Assembly (NCBI RefSeq): GCF_004357905.1
Contig: NZ_SMTT01000007.1
Location: 48,858-112,857 of the forward strand
From: Campylobacter lari
GTDB taxonomy: Bacteria; Campylobacterota; Campylobacteria; Campylobacterales; Campylobacteraceae
Length of the DNA stretch: 64,000 bases
Direction of reading: 5' to 3'
The position numbers and the translations under genes are program-made. The notes under the pieces were generated by a model that made no database searches, was not told the origin of the DNA, and worked only from the letters and a program-made list of their open reading frames with translations. Of the stretch, positions 27,761 to 37,379 are shown one piece after another; within the stretch, counting starts at the first letter, position 1, and each line of letters starts with the position of its first letter.

Positions 27761-28119
27761 TGGTGGAGACGAGGGGAATTGAACCCCTGTCCAAAAATAA
27801 AACAACCACGGCATCTACATGCTTAGCAAAGGTGAAAATTTCATCTAGCCAAACTCACCTTCCAAAATTTCAAGCTAGACTAAGACTTTAACTTCAATCA
27901 AAACTTGTCAAATTTCAATCTACACTATCGAAAATGACCAAATCCTAAGCTAGATAGTATCACTTAAAATTCAGGCTCAACTGAACTTACGCAGCTTTAG
28001 CGTAAGCAGGAGCAAATTTAACGTTGTTTGCGTTTAATTTTAATTTGAGCTTTATACGCTTTGCTCAAAGCGACATGCCACCAAGGCCACTCTACTCCTG
28101 TCGAAGCCAAGTCGTCCCC
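27761..28119 (-). ncRNA. ssrA: tmRNA (transfer-messenger RNA)
   Basis: The 5' end GGGGACGACTTGGCTTCGAC (from 28119) and the 3' end GGTTCAATTCCCCTCGTCTCCACCA (to 27761) form the tRNA-like domain with encoded CCA. In between, the resume reading frame encodes ANNVKFAPAYAKAA followed by TAA, the Campylobacter proteolysis tag. tmRNA with SmpB releases stalled ribosomes and tags the incomplete protein. Length 359 nt. The gene directly upstream on the same strand ends one base before it. Confidence 0.97.
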
Positions 28120-28120
28120 G

Positions 28121-28531
28121 TTATTTAGAAATTTTATCAGGAACATTTGCAATTTGAGGGTTAAATACGCTTAAAAAAGAAGCATTTTTTTCATAATCAC
28201 TGCAATATCTATCAAGCTGCTCACCCACTAAAAACATCCAATCCACAAATTCATCGCTAGCAGGCCCATCGAATTTAGCTGCTTCTTGCATAATTTCCTC
28301 ACAAAATGTGCAAAAATTTGCAATCTCATCTAAATTTAATCTTTTAGCAGCCCAAACTACATTGTGAATATTTTGTTCTAAGTCTTTTAAAGCTTCTTTA
28401 TATTTTGAGCTATCGCTGCTTAGCTTTACTATCAAAGGCTCTAAAACATCGCAAAGACTTCTAAAAAAATACAAAAAACGCTCGATTTCTTCAAGCTCGT
28501 AATCTAACTCTAATTGCTCTAAAATTCCCAT
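28121..28531 (-). CDS. Helical hypothetical protein next to tmRNA
   Basis: This 136-residue acidic protein appears wholly alpha-helical, with no signal peptide or membrane segment. Leu-rich amphipathic stretches and scattered Cys (RSLCDVLEPL, FCTFCEEIMQEA, RYCSDYEKN) are seen. The four-helix look, with AAKRLNLDEIANFCTFCEEI, recalls histidine-phosphotransfer domains, but I find no convincing active-site His motif and leave the function open. It ends one base before the tmRNA 5' end on the same strand, so the two may share a transcript. Confidence 0.6.
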   Translation of the reverse strand: MGILEQLELDYELEEIERFLYFFRSLCDVLEPLIVKLSSDSSKYKEALKDLEQNIHNVVWAAKRLNLDEIANFCTFCEEIMQEAAKFDGPASDEFVDWMFLVGEQLDRYCSDYEKNASFLSVFNPQIANVPDKISK

Positions 28532-28619
28532 AAAAACTTCTATAATCTAAGTTTAAATGTTTATTTTAGCAAATTTTAGATAAAATTAAAATTTCTTAGC
28601 AAAATAAAATGGAAAAAAT

Positions 28620-29630
28620 ATGGATAGAATCGTAGAGATTGAAAAATTCTCCCCTGATGAAACTTATGAAACAAGTCTTAGACCTTCAAATTTTGATGGC
28701 TACATAGGACAAGAAAATATTAAAAAAAATTTAGAAATTTTTATCAAAGCTGCTAAAAAAAGAAATGAATGTCTAGATCATATCCTTTTTAGTGGGCCTG
28801 CAGGACTTGGTAAGACAACTTTAGCAAACATTATCTCATATGAAATGAATGCAAATATCAAAACTACCGCTGCACCCATGATAGAAAAAAGCGGGGATTT
28901 AGCTGCGATTTTAACTAATCTTAGCGAAGGAGATATTTTATTTATCGATGAAATTCATCGCTTAAGTCCCGCCATAGAAGAAGTGCTTTACCCTGCTATG
29001 GAGGATTTTCGTCTTGATATTATCATCGGTAGTGGTCCTGCTGCACAAACGATAAAAATCGATTTGCCCAAATTTACTTTAATAGGTGCTACTACAAGAG
29101 CAGGTATGCTAAGTAATCCTTTACGCGATCGCTTTGGTATGCAATTTCGCTTGGAATTTTATAAAAATGAAGAGCTTGCTATCATTTTAGAAAAAGCAGC
29201 TCTAAAGCTTAATAAAACTTGTGAAAAAAAAGCTTCTTTAGAAATAGCCAAACGCAGTCGCTCAACCCCAAGAATAGCATTAAGATTGCTTAAGCGTGTA
29301 AGAGACTTTGCTGATGTAAATGATGAAGAAATCATTAGCGAAAAAAGAGCTAAAGAAGCGCTTGATTCTTTAGGGGTAAATGAGCTTGGTTTTGACGCGA
29401 TGGATTTGCGGTATTTAGAGCTTTTAACTGAAGCTAAAAGAAAACCTATAGGACTTTCTAGTATAGCTGCAGCATTAAGTGAGGATGAAAATACCATAGA
29501 AGATGTGATAGAGCCATATTTACTAGCAAATGGCTATATAGAAAGAACAGCCAAAGGTCGCATTGCAAGCTTAAAAAGCTTTGATGTTTTAAAATTAAAA
29601 TATAACAAAGGTTTATTTGATGAAAAGTAG
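28620..29630 (+). CDS. ruvB: Holliday junction branch migration helicase RuvB
   Basis: RuvB is the hexameric AAA+ motor that drives branch migration with RuvA. The 336-residue protein shows [16 protein letters not shown], Walker [12 protein letters not shown] (about 60-70), Walker [11 protein letters not shown], sensor 1 [18 protein letters not shown] with the arginine finger, and the C-terminal winged-helix end [16 protein letters not shown]. It overlaps the next gene by 11 bases. Confidence 0.97.
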   Translation: MDRIVEIEKFSPDETYETSLRPSNFDGYIGQENIKKNLEIFIKAAKKRNECLDHILFSGPAGLGKTTLANIISYEMNANIKTTAAPMIEKSGDLAAILTNLSEGDILFIDEIHRLSPAIEEVLYPAMEDFRLDIIIGSGPAAQTIKIDLPKFTLIGATTRAGMLSNPLRDRFGMQFRLEFYKNEELAIILEKAALKLNKTCEKKASLEIAKRSRSTPRIALRLLKRVRDFADVNDEEIISEKRAKEALDSLGVNELGFDAMDLRYLELLTEAKRKPIGLSSIAAALSEDENTIEDVIEPYLLANGYIERTAKGRIASLKSFDVLKLKYNKGLFDEK

Positions 29631-30663
29631 TAATTTTTTCTTGATTAGTTTTATTTTGATCATTTTATTTTGGGTACTTTTTTTGTTTAAACCTTTTTTG
29701 ATGAATATAGCCATAGCAAGTTTAATGGCTGTTTCTACTTCCAATGTTAATGTTAAATTTTTAAGTATTTTCAAAGGTAAAAAAGTCGTTGCTGCAGCAG
29801 CTACTACTGCTTTTATGCTAGCTTTATTTTTTATCCCTTTTGTATATGCTATTATAGAACTAGCAAAGGCTGCAAAAGGTTTTGATATAAGCTATTTTCA
29901 CAATACCATAGAATATTTTAAAAATTATTCTTTGCACCTACCAGAATCTTTAAGCTTTATAGAACCCAAAATCAAAGAAGCATTAGCAAGTATTGACTTA
30001 AATTCTATCTCTAAAAATGTTTTAACCTATCTTTCAAGCGCAACTAAATTTGGCACTAAATTTCTAACTGACATGGTATTAATTTGCGTATTTTATTTCT
30101 TTGCTAATCTTTATGGAGCCCAACTCATTGGCTATATAAAAAGCATAGTGCCTATGAAAAAAGAAGAAACTCAAGGCATTTTAAGTGAAGTGAGTAATGT
30201 AATGTCTGTTGTGTTTTATTCTATGGTACTAAATGCCATTTTACAAGGAGTGCTTTTTGCTATCATTACTAAATTTTATGGTTATGATGCGATTTTAATG
30301 GGAATATTATTTTGCTTTAGCTCTTTAATCCCTGTGGTAGGTGGGGCCTTAGTTTATGTGCCTGTCTCTTTATATGAATTTGCAAATAATAATCTAAGCG
30401 GTGCTTTAGTGATTTTCATTTATAGCGTGGTAATGATATCTTTTATCGCAGATACTTTAGTAAAACCCTATATCATTAAATGGATCAATGAAAAACTTGT
30501 TCAAATTCCAACACAAATTAACGAACTTTTAATTTTCTTTGCGATGATAGCAGGAATTTCAAGTTTTGGCTTTTGGGGTATTATCCTTGGACCTGCTATT
30601 TTAACTTTCTTTATTTCTACTTTAAAATTATATGTGATTTTAAAAGAAAAGCATTTTGTATAA
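29620..30663 (+). CDS. AI-2E family transporter (PerM/YhhT-like)
   Basis: This 347-residue inner-membrane protein of the AI-2 exporter/PerM family has about seven hydrophobic helices: two near the N-terminus, one near 62-85, one near 147-165, then a C-terminal cluster. The family pattern is seen in [24 protein letters not shown] and the last loop [10 protein letters not shown]. Substrates of this family are poorly defined; some export autoinducer-2, others act in pH or sodium homeostasis. I start at the ATG at 29620, inside the end of ruvB; the TTG three bases earlier is less likely. Confidence 0.85.
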   Translation: MKSSNFFLISFILIILFWVLFLFKPFLMNIAIASLMAVSTSNVNVKFLSIFKGKKVVAAAATTAFMLALFFIPFVYAIIELAKAAKGFDISYFHNTIEYFKNYSLHLPESLSFIEPKIKEALASIDLNSISKNVLTYLSSATKFGTKFLTDMVLICVFYFFANLYGAQLIGYIKSIVPMKKEETQGILSEVSNVMSVVFYSMVLNAILQGVLFAIITKFYGYDAILMGILFCFSSLIPVVGGALVYVPVSLYEFANNNLSGALVIFIYSVVMISFIADTLVKPYIIKWINEKLVQIPTQINELLIFFAMIAGISSFGFWGIILGPAILTFFISTLKLYVILKEKHFV

Positions 30664-30664
30664 A

Positions 30665-30688
30665 AGCGATTATTTTTCAATAATCGCT
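30665..30688. terminator. Bidirectional terminator between AI-2E and MFS genes
   Basis: AGCGATTATT (30665-30674) and AATAATCGCT (30679-30688) form a 10-bp stem with loop TTTC between two convergent genes, overlapping the end of the MFS gene. Confidence 0.6.
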
Positions 30689-31971
30689 AAAATTTCTTCT
30701 TCGCTTGTAAGTTTTTTATTGTATTTAATCACTAAAAATTTAGAGTTTTTATACACATCTAAAACTCCATTTATGCCTTTAATCATATTTAAATCATGTT
30801 TTGTTTCTAAAGATAAATAGACATTTTTAAAATCTGCCGGACTTTGTAAAAACAAAAGCAACACAAACCAAATTACAGACAAAGCTATCAAAATAAAAGC
30901 AAGAGTAACTAAACTAAAATGGTGTAAAAAATACCCTCCAACGACACCACCTAAAAAGCTTCCAAAATAGCCAAAAGCATTAAACACACCCAAAGCTGCG
31001 CCTTTTTCATTTACCTTAGCAAATTTACTCGCACAGCTTTGCATAATAGGCTCATGTAGATTAAATCCTATAAAAAACACTACAACACCCACCATAAACA
31101 CTAAAGCATTATGCGAAAAAGCAAATATAATATAAGCAATGATAAAAAACGCCACACCTAAAAGCAATATCTCTTTACTTAAGCCTCTTTTTTCTCCCAA
31201 AGATCCTGATAAACCCATAGCTAAAAACCCAAGCACCATAGAGCTAACATAAACATGCCATAAATTCTCACTTGGATAATTAAACTCATGTACCAAAACC
31301 AAAGGAATACTTAAAAACGCAATACTCATAAGCATTTTTTGCATACAATTAGTAAGATTCATCAAAGCTAAGTTTTTTTCTTTTAGAAGTTTTTTTAATG
31401 GAGTTTTAGTATTTTCATGCACTATTGTGTGTTCTTTTGGCACAACGCTAAATAAAAGCACGATACAAATTAGACTTAAAATGGCACTTAAATCAAACAA
31501 ACTAGAAAGTCCAAATTTAGCACTCATTAAAGGAGAAAGCACTAAAGAAGCTGCAAAAGAAAGTCCTATAAACGAACCCATGATAGCCATAGCCTTGCCA
31601 CGATTTTCTTCATTGATAAAATCACTTATCATAGCAGTAGCTACTGCTCCTATGGCTCCTGCACCTTGTAAAAGCCTTCCAAACATCATCGTATAAATAT
31701 CATCAGCATATGAACACACCAAAGAACCTATGATAAACACCACAAGTCCTATTATCATAGTTTTTTTACGCCCTATTTTATCTGAAATCATACCAAAAGG
31801 AACTTGCAATGCCATTTGAGTTAGAGCATACACACCTACTAAAAGCCCTACTAAAAACTCATTGGCTCCTTTTAAATTTAAAGCATATAAACTTAAAACT
31901 GGCAAAACTATAAACAATCCAAAAAATCTAGTTCCTACAATAAAAGACAAAGGTAAAACAGTTTTTAACAT
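30670..31971 (-). CDS. MFS efflux transporter
   Basis: This 433-residue protein has twelve hydrophobic segments and the major facilitator signature of drug exporters: GMISDKIGRKKTMIIG in the loop between helices 2 and 3 (about residues 60-75), then GRLLQGAGAIGAV in helix 4. After the last helix an extra ~60-residue soluble tail (VYLSLETKHDLNMIKGINGVLDVY...) resembles a small ferredoxin-like, metal-binding-type domain, unusual for simple drug exporters. A strong AAGGAGAAAAG precedes the ATG. C. jejuni has the same gene (Cj1375) beside rdgB. Substrate unknown. Confidence 0.88.
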   Translation of the reverse strand: MLKTVLPLSFIVGTRFFGLFIVLPVLSLYALNLKGANEFLVGLLVGVYALTQMALQVPFGMISDKIGRKKTMIIGLVVFIIGSLVCSYADDIYTMMFGRLLQGAGAIGAVATAMISDFINEENRGKAMAIMGSFIGLSFAASLVLSPLMSAKFGLSSLFDLSAILSLICIVLLFSVVPKEHTIVHENTKTPLKKLLKEKNLALMNLTNCMQKMLMSIAFLSIPLVLVHEFNYPSENLWHVYVSSMVLGFLAMGLSGSLGEKRGLSKEILLLGVAFFIIAYIIFAFSHNALVFMVGVVVFFIGFNLHEPIMQSCASKFAKVNEKGAALGVFNAFGYFGSFLGGVVGGYFLHHFSLVTLAFILIALSVIWFVLLLFLQSPADFKNVYLSLETKHDLNMIKGINGVLDVYKNSKFLVIKYNKKLTSEEEILAIIEK

Positions 31972-32047
31972 CTTTTCTCCTTATAAAGGATAATTTTACT
32001 ATGATTTTGATAAACTTTTTTTAAAGTCAAAACAAAAAGAGTAATTT

Positions 32048-32665
32048 ATGAAGAAAAAATTAAAAATCATTCTAGCAACTTCTAATGCACACAAAGTAGA
32101 AGAAATCAAAAAAATTTTAACTTCTTATGAAATTTATGCCTTAAATGAAATCATCACTCCTTTTGAAATCATCGAAGATGGCATAAGTTTTAAAGAAAAT
32201 GCTTTGATAAAATCTAAAGCTATTTTTAATGCTTTAGGCAAAAAACAAAATGAATTTATCACCTTAAGTGATGATAGTGGCATAAGCGTAGAGGCTTTAG
32301 ACAATGCACCAGGGATTTTTTCTGCAAGATACTCTCAAGAAGGCACTGATGAGGCCAATAGAAACAAGCTCATCCAAGCTTTACATGAAAAAAATCTACA
32401 TCAAAGCAAAGCTTTTTACACTGCAGCCATAGCCATAAGCTCAAAATATGGACATTTTAGCACGCATGGATATATGCATGGCCTTACTATTGATACTCCA
32501 AGAGGTAATAATGGCTTTGGATATGATCCTTTATTTATCCCAAAAGGTTTTGATAAAACCTTAGGTGAATTAGATGAGCAAGTAAAATTAAAAATTTCAC
32601 ACCGCTCACAAGCGCTAATGTTTGCTACTTATATCTTAAGAGCATTAGAAAAAATGGAGTATTAA
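32048..32665 (+). CDS. rdgB: XTP/dITP pyrophosphatase RdgB
   Basis: RdgB removes non-canonical purine nucleoside triphosphates (XTP, dITP) before they enter DNA. The 205-residue protein shows ATSNAHKVEEIKKIL at the N-terminus, the catalytic SDDSGISVEALDNAPGIFSARY (about 76-97) and the specificity run NNGFGYDPLFIP (about 157-168) with the closing HRSQA. The stop codon overlaps the next ATG by one base. Confidence 0.95.
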   Translation: MKKKLKIILATSNAHKVEEIKKILTSYEIYALNEIITPFEIIEDGISFKENALIKSKAIFNALGKKQNEFITLSDDSGISVEALDNAPGIFSARYSQEGTDEANRNKLIQALHEKNLHQSKAFYTAAIAISSKYGHFSTHGYMHGLTIDTPRGNNGFGYDPLFIPKGFDKTLGELDEQVKLKISHRSQALMFATYILRALEKMEY

Positions 32666-32751
32666 TGAAACAATTTATAAAATATATGCTTATTGCTTTT
32701 GGTGTTTATGTGATTTGGATTTTACTTTATTTTAATTTTGTTTTAAAATAA
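32665..32751 (+). CDS. Possible 28-aa single-helix membrane peptide
   Basis: Directly coupled to the rdgB stop (TAATG), a short frame encodes a basic start (MKQFIKYM) and one hydrophobic helix ending NFVLK. Its end overlaps the end of the opposing RND gene by 25 bases. Such small single-helix proteins exist, but with no homologue in mind the call rests only on the coupled start and the hydrophobic pattern. Confidence 0.35.
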   Translation: MKQFIKYMLIAFGVYVIWILLYFNFVLK

Positions 32752-35156
32752 TGATAAGTTAAAATAAAACTTGGTAATAAAAAAAGCGAACCAAATAAAA
32801 GCAAACTCATAGCCAAAACCGTAAGCAAACCAAAATAAATCGTCGGGATAAAATTACTGCTAATCATCACTAAAAAACCTAGAATAATCGTAACACTAGT
32901 ATAATAAATCGCACTTCCTATACCTATATGTGAAGCTTTTATAGCCTCTTCTAAGCTTTTATGTTTTAATTCTTCTTTAAAACGATGAATATAATGAATC
33001 ATATCATCAACTCCTATTCCTATACAAATAGCAGCTATGGTAATACTCATAATATCAAGTGGTATATTTAAAACACCCATTAAGCCAAACACCAAAGCTA
33101 AAGGTATGAGATTGGCCAAAATTGCCACAAAAGCATAAACAAAACTTCTAAAAATCACCACAAACAAAGCAAAAATCACAAGTACCACAAAGGCTAAAGT
33201 GTCAAATTGTGATGAAAAAAGACTTTGAAGCATATTATTATACAAAGGCATAATACCACTGATTTTAATCTCTACATTATCATTTTGCAAAAGCTCATTT
33301 AAGTCTTTTTCAAGCTGTTTTAAAAAAGCATCGCGTCTTAAATTTGGATCACTATCTAGCATACGCACGCTAAATCGCAACTCATTATTTTCTACACTAA
33401 CAAAAGGGGTTAAAACTTGCTTTTTAAAATTCTCATCTAAATTTTCATATAAAAACGCTAGAGCAAAATCATCTAAAGTCTTACCATCATTAATGCTTTT
33501 TCCAAGCTCTAGCAAACTTTGCAAGCTAAGCACAGAGCCTACATATTTTTGCTTACTTAAAAACTCATGAACCTTAGCAGCTATTCTTGTTTTTTCACTA
33601 CTAAAAAAATACCTATCATCTTTGGCTAAATCATCAAATTCTTGTTCAAACTCATCTAAGCTTTCATTTTGTTTTGGATTTTGCTTAAATTTGACAATCA
33701 CATCTAAAGGCATAGTTCCACCTAGCTCTTTATCTATAATCAACAAACCTTGTTTAATCCTAGAACTATCTTTAAAATAACTCACAAAACTATTTTCTAC
33801 TTTAATTTGTAAAATTCCATACAAAGCAAAAGCTACACAAAATAAACTTATACCATAGATAAATTTTCTATGTTGTAAACTTACATTTGCACAAAAACTT
33901 AAAAATTTCAACGAATTTTGATTAAGCTCTTTAAAATTTAAACGCGGCATTAATACCAAAATACTTGCAAAATAAATATAAGCTAAAATCAAACTCACAC
34001 TGATGCCAAGGCTCATCATAATACCGAGTTTGATAATAGGCTCAATATCTGAAAAAACAAAACTTAAAAACCCAACAACCGTGGTTAAAATAGCAAAAAA
34101 ACTAGGACTTGCTTTATCAAGTAAGGTTGAGAGTAAAAGCTTATAAACGCTAGCTTTTGGGTGTTTGTGTAAATTTTCTATAAAATGCACGATTAAGTGT
34201 ATCACAACAGAAACAGTGATAATGAGTACCAAAGCTACATAGTTTGAAGACACCACAGTAATATCAAAGCCCAAAAGCGCGAAAATCCCGCTTGAAGTAA
34301 AAAGTGAAACCACACAAATTCCCAAAGCCAAAAACACTAAACGCAAAGAGCCAAAAAACCACCAAAGTGCTATAAATAAAAGCCCTATTAAACTAAGTCC
34401 ATAAATTTTTAAATCACTTTTTACATAATTAATCATATCATTAGCGATCATTTCAACACCACCAAGGTGTAAAAAGTCTCCATTTTGACTATATTTAGAT
34501 ACTATTTTAGTAATTTCTTCTAATCTTTTTGCACTAAATTCCCTTGAGCTTTCTTGGTGCTTTTTAATCAAAGCTCTAAAATGCTCTTTTTCATTTTCAT
34601 TTTGCGCATTATCCCTTGAATTAATCAAGTCATTATAAACAAGATCAGGTGCTAGATAAATCAAAATTCCCGTTGTTTTTCCATCTTTTGAGATGATATT
34701 ATTTTTATAAAAGGGTTGATTTAAAATTTCTTTTTTAGCTAGATTAATATCCACATCTTGACTAAAAATATTAGGTATATTTTGGATAAGCTCTTTTAAT
34801 TCTTTACCTTTAGAACTTGCAAGTAAAGGCGCATTAGTGATAGAAAATACCTTTTGCACTCCATTGATTTTTTCTAAATCAAGGGTTAAGTTTTTGATAG
34901 TTTCTAAATTTTCTTTAGCAAAAATATCTTTATTTTTAGGAGCAAAAGCAAGCATTAAAAAATTATCATTGCCGTAACGCGCTGAAACTTCTCTATATAG
35001 TTTCAAACCCTCATCATGCTCTAAAAGCAAGCTTTCAGCACTTGCATCAACACTTAAATTTTTAGCAAAAAAACTAAAAAATATACAAAAGATTAAAGTA
35101 ATCCCCAAAGTTAGCTTTGGGAAATTAAGAAAGATTTTTAAAATTTTACTTAGCAT
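32727..35156 (-). CDS. RND/MMPL-family exporter, probably lipid-related
   Basis: This 809-residue inner-membrane protein of the RND superfamily (HpnN/MMPL type) has one N-terminal helix, a large periplasmic domain, a cluster of helices (about 245-430), a second periplasmic domain and a final cluster (about 640-800). GIGVDDMIHYIHRFKEEL in the second helix bundle carries the proton-relay acidic pair usual in these pumps. It is encoded with an MlaC-like and an MlaA-like protein, so it probably moves phospholipids or hopanoid-like lipids between the membranes. The same trio is found in C. jejuni (Cj1371-Cj1373). Confidence 0.85.
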   Translation of the reverse strand: MLSKILKIFLNFPKLTLGITLIFCIFFSFFAKNLSVDASAESLLLEHDEGLKLYREVSARYGNDNFLMLAFAPKNKDIFAKENLETIKNLTLDLEKINGVQKVFSITNAPLLASSKGKELKELIQNIPNIFSQDVDINLAKKEILNQPFYKNNIISKDGKTTGILIYLAPDLVYNDLINSRDNAQNENEKEHFRALIKKHQESSREFSAKRLEEITKIVSKYSQNGDFLHLGGVEMIANDMINYVKSDLKIYGLSLIGLLFIALWWFFGSLRLVFLALGICVVSLFTSSGIFALLGFDITVVSSNYVALVLIITVSVVIHLIVHFIENLHKHPKASVYKLLLSTLLDKASPSFFAILTTVVGFLSFVFSDIEPIIKLGIMMSLGISVSLILAYIYFASILVLMPRLNFKELNQNSLKFLSFCANVSLQHRKFIYGISLFCVAFALYGILQIKVENSFVSYFKDSSRIKQGLLIIDKELGGTMPLDVIVKFKQNPKQNESLDEFEQEFDDLAKDDRYFFSSEKTRIAAKVHEFLSKQKYVGSVLSLQSLLELGKSINDGKTLDDFALAFLYENLDENFKKQVLTPFVSVENNELRFSVRMLDSDPNLRRDAFLKQLEKDLNELLQNDNVEIKISGIMPLYNNMLQSLFSSQFDTLAFVVLVIFALFVVIFRSFVYAFVAILANLIPLALVFGLMGVLNIPLDIMSITIAAICIGIGVDDMIHYIHRFKEELKHKSLEEAIKASHIGIGSAIYYTSVTIILGFLVMISSNFIPTIYFGLLTVLAMSLLLFGSLFLLPSFILTYHYFKTKLK

Positions 35157-35725
35157 TATTTAGAAAAATCAACACTAGAAAGCTTTTCAAGCAAGGTTTT
35201 AAAATCACCATTTTGTAAGACATCTTTAAATTGTGAGCGATAAGTTTGTATAATACTTATACCAAAAATATCCACATCATAAATTTGCCAATCATTATTT
35301 TTATCATAAAATTTAAAGATTACAAAATTTTCTTTACCATCTACTATCATAGAAGTTTTTAAAAAGGCTCTTTTATTTTTTTCTTCTAAATTAATCACTT
35401 TTAATTTTTGAGAATCATACAAAGCAAGCTTATCTGTGAAACTTTTTTTAAGGTTTTTTTCAAAAGCTTTGTTAAATTCATTTTTTTCATTTTCACTTAA
35501 TTTTTCATATCTTGTAGAAAGACTAAGTTTAGCCATAAGTTCATAATCAAAAACACCATCAAATAAAGCAAAGATTTTTTCCGCTGTTTTAGCTTTATCG
35601 TTTTTATTTTGATCTAGAATTTTTAAGCTCTCATCAATTTTTTCTTGCATGGTTTTAGAAATATCTTGCAAATTTAAAGCAAAAGCAAATACTACGCTAA
35701 AAAACAAAGCTATGATTTTTTTCAT
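35156..35725 (-). CDS. MlaC/Ttg2D-like periplasmic lipid-binding protein
   Basis: The 189-residue protein has a signal peptide (MKKIIALFFSVVFAFA) and the MlaC/Tol-tolerance Ttg2D outline: an N-terminal helical half with FDYELMAKLSLSTRYEKLSENEKNEF and a beta-rich C-terminal half ending DVDIFGISIIQTYRSQFKDVL. MlaC shuttles phospholipid across the periplasm between MlaA and an inner-membrane partner. Here the partner is likely the overlapping RND protein rather than an MlaFEDB ABC transporter. The overlap with the RND gene is one base, and mlaA is 9 bases upstream. Confidence 0.85.
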   Translation of the reverse strand: MKKIIALFFSVVFAFALNLQDISKTMQEKIDESLKILDQNKNDKAKTAEKIFALFDGVFDYELMAKLSLSTRYEKLSENEKNEFNKAFEKNLKKSFTDKLALYDSQKLKVINLEEKNKRAFLKTSMIVDGKENFVIFKFYDKNNDWQIYDVDIFGISIIQTYRSQFKDVLQNGDFKTLLEKLSSVDFSK

Positions 35726-35734
35726 TTTATCTCC

Positions 35735-36421
35735 TTATTTGATGAGTTCTTGGCGTCTTTGTTCATACGCATCGCGTATAAAAATGTAATAATCTACACT
35801 ATTTTGGTAAATATCATCTATTTTTTCATACTCAAAACTTAATTCATTGAGTTTTAATGCAGCATTTACACCCACACCAACCCAAAAATTCTCAATATAC
35901 CCCTCAGGCACCATAAACCAATTTACAGGCAAAGCTAAAGCATCTCTTACATTATAAGGACCTAAAAGTGGAAGCACTAAGTGTGGTCCACTACCTACTC
36001 CCCATTTACCCAAAGTCGTTCCAAAATCAGCTTCATAACTTTTTAAAGGAGTTTTACTCGCACTATCTAACAAACCAAATCCAAAAATCACATTCACACA
36101 AAATCTTCCAAATTCCTCACCAGCTTTTCTAAATTCTAAACTTAAAAGATGATTAATAAATCTAAAAGGTGATCTTGTGGTATCAAAAGCATTTTTTACA
36201 CCTGTTCTTATAAAACTTGGAGTAATGCTTTTATAAGAAAGCACAACTGGTCTTAAAAAATAAGTATAAAGATCATAATTAAATTTACTCATAGCTTTAT
36301 TGTAGGTATAAAAGCTATCTTTGACTTCTTTTTTTTGATATTCTTGTTCAAAATCTTCAAAGTCATTTGCTAAAATCAAAGTGTTAAAAAATAAACACAA
36401 AGTTAGTATGTATTTTAACAA
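35735..36421 (-). CDS. mlaA: MlaA (VacJ) outer-membrane lipid-asymmetry protein
   Basis: MlaA removes misplaced phospholipids from the outer leaflet of the outer membrane. The 228-residue protein keeps the family core: YNKAMSKFNYDLYTYFLRPV, INHLLSLEFRKAGEEFGRFCVNVIFG and FGTTLGKWGVGSGPHLVLPLLGP. The N-terminal segment (MLKYILTLCLFFNTLILA) reads as a cleavable signal, and I see no lipobox Cys in the usual place, unlike E. coli MlaA. It is the first gene of the three-gene lipid-trafficking operon. Confidence 0.92.
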   Translation of the reverse strand: MLKYILTLCLFFNTLILANDFEDFEQEYQKKEVKDSFYTYNKAMSKFNYDLYTYFLRPVVLSYKSITPSFIRTGVKNAFDTTRSPFRFINHLLSLEFRKAGEEFGRFCVNVIFGFGLLDSASKTPLKSYEADFGTTLGKWGVGSGPHLVLPLLGPYNVRDALALPVNWFMVPEGYIENFWVGVGVNAALKLNELSFEYEKIDDIYQNSVDYYIFIRDAYEQRRQELIK

Positions 36422-36594
36422 GCTTTTTCCTTTTAAAATTTCATAAATTGAAATCTTATATTATACAAAAATTAAAATAAATTTTTACATTAAAAATATT
36501 CTTTAAAAAAAATTAGTAATTTTTATTTGCTTATGAAATAAGTCTTAGAAAATATGCAAAAAACACAAATTTATTTTTGCTTTTAAAAATAAGC

Positions 36595-36600
36595 TATAAT
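36595..36600 (+). promoter_or_regulatory. Probable -10 box of the molybdate operon
   Basis: TATAAT lies 32 bases before the modA ATG, in a 211-base divergent gap between mlaA and modA. No clear molybdate-repressor palindrome is visible to me in this gap. Confidence 0.5.
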
Positions 36601-36632
36601 TTTTTCAAAATTTACTACTAAAAGGATAAAAA

Positions 36633-37379
36633 ATGAAAAAAATTTTTACCCTACTTTTTTTGTGTATTTTTGGCTATAGTGCTGATGTAAATATCGCTGC
36701 AGCTGCAAATGTAGCTTACGCTTTTAAAGCCTTGCAAAAAGAATTTCAAAAAGAAAACCCTGATATTAGTATCAATGTAAGCTTAGGCGCTAGTGGAAAT
36801 TTAGTCTCACAAATTAAAAATGGTGCGCCATTTGATATATTTATGGCTGCAAATATGAAATTTGCACAAAGCTTGTATGATGATAATTTTGCTAGTACAA
36901 AACCTGTTATTTATGTTCAAGGAGCTTTAGCTTTACTAAGTGTTAGAATGGATTTAAGCAAAGGATTAGACACGCTTAAAGAAGAAAAGGTAAAAATCAT
37001 CACCATAGCTAATCCCAAAGCTGCTCCCTATGGTCAAGCTAGTATAGAAACTTTACAAAATGCTAAAATTTATGAGCAAACAAAAACTAAAATCATCGAG
37101 GCAAAATCCATAGGAGAAGCACTTACTCAAACATTAAAAGCAGCCGATGTGGGTTTTATAGCAGCAAGTGCTTTATATGAAGATACGCTAAAATCTTATA
37201 AACTCCAAGAAGGAAAAAATTATATTTTAATCGATCCAAAACTTTATGAGCCAATCAATCAAGGCATTGTTATCACTTCTTATGGTAAAGATAATGCCAA
37301 AGCTAAGAAATTTTATGATTTTATTTTAAGCAAAAAGGCTAAGGAAATTTTCAAAGCTTATGGTTATAATATCCCATGA
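36633..37379 (+). CDS. modA: Periplasmic molybdate-binding protein ModA
   Basis: ModA binds molybdate (or tungstate) and hands it to the ModBC transporter. The 248-residue protein has a signal peptide (MKKIFTLLFLCIFGYSA) and the family pattern: VNIAAAANVAYAFKAL at the start of the mature protein, NVSLGASGNLVSQIKNGAPFDIFMAAN, NPKAAPYGQASIETL and the later DVGFIAASAL. AAAAGGATAAA precedes the ATG. It overlaps the next gene by 4 bases. Confidence 0.93.
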   Translation: MKKIFTLLFLCIFGYSADVNIAAAANVAYAFKALQKEFQKENPDISINVSLGASGNLVSQIKNGAPFDIFMAANMKFAQSLYDDNFASTKPVIYVQGALALLSVRMDLSKGLDTLKEEKVKIITIANPKAAPYGQASIETLQNAKIYEQTKTKIIEAKSIGEALTQTLKAADVGFIAASALYEDTLKSYKLQEGKNYILIDPKLYEPINQGIVITSYGKDNAKAKKFYDFILSKKAKEIFKAYGYNIP

